DNA of 8,028 nucleotides, taken from Euryarchaeota archaeon TMED132. Its GTDB lineage: Archaea > Thermoplasmatota > Poseidoniia > Poseidoniales > Poseidoniaceae. Shown one piece after another: positions 5,949 through 8,028 of this stretch. The stretch lies in NCBI GenBank assembly GCA_002172355.2, contig NHGH02000018.1:18360-26387 (forward strand), read 5' to 3'. Positions within the stretch are counted from its first letter, which is position 1; each line of letters begins with the position of its first letter. Under the pieces are notes generated by a model. It did not search any database and was not told the DNA's origin. It saw only the letters and a list, made by a program, of their open reading frames with translations. A program made the translations under genes and the position numbers.

Positions 5949-6286
5949 AATCCGCCGTTCAACTTTGATGTTCCAGTTGTGACGTTTCCTTCTTGGTCGA
6001 TAATGATTGGAGTTCCTTCTTCCCATCCAGGACAGTTAGAAGAAACCCATGTGCGTGTTGCCCATTCACAGATGTCATACCCGCCAGATAGTATTCCGGA
6101 TCTCTTGATGTATCCTACCTTGACAATGTCTTTGTCTTTTGATAGTACATTACCTAATTGTTGGCTTGTTGTGCCATGACGCATTGTACTATTGATGTGC
6201 TCTAGAATTTCAGCAGTATTACGTGGTCGGTCGCCTAAAAATTTCTTAATCTTCTCTCTAATTCTAGTAGTTTTCATATTTTTCAT
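5945..6286 (-). CDS. Small winged-helix DNA-binding protein, conserved in marine archaea
   Basis: 113 residues with no assigned function. Residues 5-62 read as a winged helix: a first helix (RIREKIKKFLGDRP), then NTAEILEHINS, a turn, and a recognition helix in GTTSQQLGNVLSKDKDIVKV (38-57), followed by wing strands YIKRSGILSGGYDICEWA (59-76). I recall close relatives of this core in marine archaea but could not check. The tail (77-113) has three tryptophans in all with CEW, an isolated Cys85 and TPIIIDQEGNVTTG, with no known domain. Probably a transcription regulator. ATG codons at 6286 and 6277 are both possible; GTGAG at 6288-6292 (minus strand) is only one base from the first and suits the second better. 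It converges on the oxygenase, overlapping its stop by four bases, and is divergent from the large winged-helix gene. A 15-base palindrome lies 18 bases upstream. Confidence 0.82.
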   Translation of the reverse strand: MKNMKTTRIREKIKKFLGDRPRNTAEILEHINSTMRHGTTSQQLGNVLSKDKDIVKVGYIKRSGILSGGYDICEWATRTWVSSNCPGWEEGTPIIIDQEGNVTTGTSKLNGGF

Positions 6287-6304
6287 CTCACTGTCACGCA
6301 GCCG

Positions 6305-6319
6305 ATACCTAGTAGGTAT
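6305..6319. repeat. Palindrome ATACCTA-G-TAGGTAT
   Basis: Perfect 7-base arms around a single base, 18 bases upstream of the small winged-helix start. The size and symmetry fit an operator for a dimeric winged-helix repressor. Its position, overlapping where a TATA box would lie, would suit autoregulation. Confidence 0.55.
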
Positions 6320-6338
6320 TTGCCACTAAAGTACAGGA

Positions 6339-6350
6339 CAGCGGTCGCTG
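6339..6350. repeat. Palindrome CAGCG-GT-CGCTG
   Basis: Perfect 5-base arms around GT, GC-rich within an AT-rich region. Second of the four palindromes in this intergenic region. Confidence 0.4.
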
Positions 6351-6364
6351 ATATAATAGTTCCT

Positions 6365-6382
6365 CCAACTTTAGATAGTTGG
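6365..6382. repeat. Inverted repeat CCAACT-N6-AGTTGG
   Basis: Perfect 6-base arms separated by TTAGAT. Its right arm overlaps the left copy (6379-6386) of the long-range TTGGTTAC/GTAACCAA pair. Confidence 0.45.
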
Positions 6383-6394
6383 TTACATTTGATA

Positions 6395-6406
6395 ACTGAA
6401 TTCAGT
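6395..6406. repeat. Palindrome ACTGAATTCAGT
   Basis: Perfect 12-base palindrome without a spacer, rightmost of the four in the intergenic region. Confidence 0.45.
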
Positions 6407-6471
6407 GTAAAAAATGAACTTATCATGAACGGTATGAAGTTATTTTTTGTGATTCCATAGGAAATGTGTAA

Positions 6472-6480
6472 CTATAAGTA
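6472..6480 (+). promoter_or_regulatory. Possible TATA box for the large winged-helix gene
   Basis: CTATAAGTA resembles an archaeal TATA element. With a start of transcription about 25 bases on, the leader would be some 35-50 bases, room for the GGTGA site before the ATG at 6551. No convincing BRE is visible. The GTAACCAA arm overlaps its right end, so a bound protein could block it. Confidence 0.3.
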
Positions 6481-6535
6481 ACCAATTAAAGTTTTTACTG
6501 AAGGTTTTAACAAGGGTGGGCGTTCAGGGCTCTTC

Positions 6536-8028
6536 ATGGTGACTCGGATGTCCGCGAAAAGGATTCGAAGTAACTATCACAAGCGTATTTTAGAATGGCT
6601 AATCGATTCGGGCGGATCAGTATCCGACGTCGCTCAAGCCCTCGATTTACGTATGCCACATGCCTCTTTAGCCTTAAGTCAATTAAGGGAGTCTGGGGAT
6701 ATTATTAGAGATGACCAAACTGGAATTAGAGGAGCTATACACAGAATCACTGCGAAGGGTCGTGAGAGACTAGAACTAGATGCAGTGGCTTGTTTAGAAC
6801 AATATGTTGATGAAATCCCTGAAGGTAAGGATGCGATTATCTTAGATTCTAATGGACCTATGTTATTACTTGGTTATGTAAATAATCTACCATCTTCACT
6901 TTTACCACTACCTTTCGACCCATCAGATTATGATTCCAACGGCGAATTAATTTCCATCGGAAATATAGGGGTGAGATGGGCGACAGTCAGAAATATTCAG
7001 CCAAGATGGTATGACCTCAAGACTTTCAAACCCACCCCAAGGCAAGAATTACAAACAACGGGAACTCTAGATGATTGGACAGAAAAAAACCAGTACATAA
7101 TTGTTGTAAGAGCATATTTATTTAATTTTGAAAAGCAATGGAACCTCGCCCCAGGGACTTGGTTTTCAGTGCCTAAAAGTTATTCTTCACTGCCGAATAG
7201 TTTGTCGAATGGAGATAATTTATTTGGCAAAGTTATCGATTCTGAAATTCAAATTTTCCCTTCACAAAGTATCCATGGTCATTTAAGTTCTAATTTAGAT
7301 GCATCTCTAGCTATCAACGCCCTATCTAATGATGCTGTTATAATTAGAGATTATCCGGTGAAAAGGGAAAGTAAAACTCTCCCAATAAGCATGATTGATT
7401 TTTGGATTAGAAAACAGCATCCACGAATGAAAGAGGACAAAGTTATTGTTTTATTAGATTCAGTAAAATCTTTTTTATCACAAAAAGATAATTCGAATGT
7501 TCCCATTTCAATCCAAAGAGCATTGATTAGAGATTTTGGTGATTGTCGATGGTCAGAAGAAATAAATCATAATATTGACATCAAAGGTTTTTCAGAAAAT
7601 GGGGCATCTTCATTGATTGATTATTTTCTATCATTGAATAGTTATGATTTGATAGTTGAATGGATTTGGCCAATTGGTCCACATAAAAAGATACTTCAAA
7701 AATTGATTGAATCGAGGATTTGTAGACTACTTGTCACTAGAAGTGGAGAATTATCGAACCTTTCTGATTCGGCCTTAATGCTTAGATCTTTACCAAAGAT
7801 TGGGCAGGTTGAATTGGTAATTTCACGCGAACAATCAATCAAATTAGAAATTACAAAAAAATCTGGAGAAATTCTAGCAAATAATGTACATGAATACGTT
7901 CCAAAAGATGCGATGGAACTTCACGCAGCATTTACTGATAAAGGTTGGAATTTAGGTATAATGACTGATAATTCAATGGATTATTTAGAAAGAGAGAAAT
8001 TATGGGCAGCCCTTGAAATGTTTCCCAA
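6536..8028 (+). CDS. Large winged-helix protein of unknown function, partial at the right edge
   Basis: Open for 497 codons to the end of the window without a stop; the C-terminus is missing. The only recognisable domain is N-terminal. Residues 10-80 form a winged helix: YHKRILEWLIDSGGSVSDVA (14-33), a recognition helix in PHASLALSQLRESGDI (41-56), and a wing ending RITAKGRERLE (70-80), similar to MarR- or ArsR-type domains. A linker follows, then mixed alpha/beta sequence with no motif I know (for example KVIVLLDSVKSFL 302-314 and KKILQKLIESRICRLLVTRS 384-403). No transmembrane segment, signal peptide, Walker motif or zinc cluster is seen. It is probably a regulator with a large sensing or interaction region. 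The frame is closed upstream by TAA at 6479-6481 and the first ATG is 6536. A second ATG at 6551 (MSAKRIRS) has GGTGA five bases upstream and may be the true start. It is AT-rich in the third codon position. Family not recognised. Confidence 0.8.
   Translation, partial: MVTRMSAKRIRSNYHKRILEWLIDSGGSVSDVAQALDLRMPHASLALSQLRESGDIIRDDQTGIRGAIHRITAKGRERLELDAVACLEQYVDEIPEGKDAIILDSNGPMLLLGYVNNLPSSLLPLPFDPSDYDSNGELISIGNIGVRWATVRNIQPRWYDLKTFKPTPRQELQTTGTLDDWTEKNQYIIVVRAYLFNFEKQWNLAPGTWFSVPKSYSSLPNSLSNGDNLFGKVIDSEIQIFPSQSIHGHLSSNLDASLAINALSNDAVIIRDYPVKRESKTLPISMIDFWIRKQHPRMKEDKVIVLLDSVKSFLSQKDNSNVPISIQRALIRDFGDCRWSEEINHNIDIKGFSENGASSLIDYFLSLNSYDLIVEWIWPIGPHKKILQKLIESRICRLLVTRSGELSNLSDSALMLRSLPKIGQVELVISREQSIKLEITKKSGEILANNVHEYVPKDAMELHAAFTDKGWNLGIMTDNSMDYLEREKLWAALEMFP

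Larger units (their letters stand above)
6287..6535. promoter_or_regulatory. Palindrome-rich divergent intergenic region
   Basis: 249 bases with no plausible gene, between two divergently transcribed winged-helix genes. It holds four separate short palindromes whose centres fall near 6312, 6344, 6373 and 6400. It also holds an 8-base long-range inverted pair, TTGGTTAC (6379-6386) and GTAACCAA (6478-6485). A TATA-like CTATAAGTA (6472-6480) lies about 60 bases before the plus-strand ATG. The layout suits operators for one or both flanking proteins; the role is inferred. Confidence 0.5.

Noticed and set aside
5979..6179. Plus-strand open frame opposite the small winged-helix gene
   Set aside because: The minus strand carries the conserved protein; this frame is its shadow.
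6264..6315. CTAGTAG direct repeat (6264-6270 and 6309-6315)
   Set aside because: Seven bases, one copy inside coding sequence; compatible with chance.
6425..6460. Mini-ORF MNGMKLFFVIP in the intergenic region
   Set aside because: Eleven codons without a ribosome site; expected by chance.
1..8028. tRNA, rRNA, CRISPR array, insertion sequence, defence or toxin-antitoxin genes
   Set aside because: I looked on both strands and saw no cloverleaf, spaced direct repeats, transposase or nuclease motifs.

Overview
The window looks like a piece of an archaeal genome, most probably a marine planktonic euryarchaeon of the Marine Group II / Poseidoniales type. This is inference from several things. There is an archaeal-type class I (DhnA-type) fructose-bisphosphate aldolase and a MoaC with a short C-terminus. 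A small winged-helix protein has a core (MRHGTTSQQLGNVLSKDKDI) that I associate with marine archaea. The DNA is AT-rich, genes are packed closely on both strands, and Shine-Dalgarno-led starts are mixed with apparently leaderless ones. No rRNA, tRNA, CRISPR array or transposase is visible to anchor the taxonomy.

Layout. Positions 1-1714 hold a minus-strand block, read right to left: moaE, moaC, then glpX, which runs off the left edge. MoaE and MoaC are molybdopterin-synthesis enzymes; GlpX is a class II fructose-1,6-bisphosphatase. From 1743 to 5948 four plus-strand genes follow with gaps of 24-41 bases: an FAD-dependent oxidoreductase of the geranylgeranyl-reductase-like fold, an enoyl-CoA hydratase with both catalytic glutamates, the class I fructose-bisphosphate aldolase, and a Rieske non-heme iron oxygenase alpha subunit. 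A 113-residue minus-strand winged-helix protein converges on the oxygenase and overlaps its stop by four bases. After a palindrome-rich intergenic region (6287-6535), a plus-strand gene starts with a winged-helix domain and continues for at least 497 residues of unrecognised sequence past the right edge.

How the genes fit together. GlpX and the aldolase are consecutive gluconeogenic steps (triose phosphates to fructose-1,6-bisphosphate to fructose-6-phosphate) carried by separate enzymes. The hydratase fits fatty acid or other CoA-thioester breakdown. MoaE and MoaC serve molybdenum or tungsten cofactor synthesis. The oxygenase would demethylate or hydroxylate a small substrate, but its reductase is not in view. 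The rest is a chromosomal mosaic of metabolic genes rather than one obvious pathway.

The most interesting parts are the palindrome cluster between the two divergent winged-helix genes, the unrecognised large winged-helix protein, the partnerless oxygenase with a glutamate at the bridging position, a cysteine in the GlpX active-site loop, and inverted repeats at the starts of moaE and glpX. I see no clear defence, mobile or wholly new multi-gene system.
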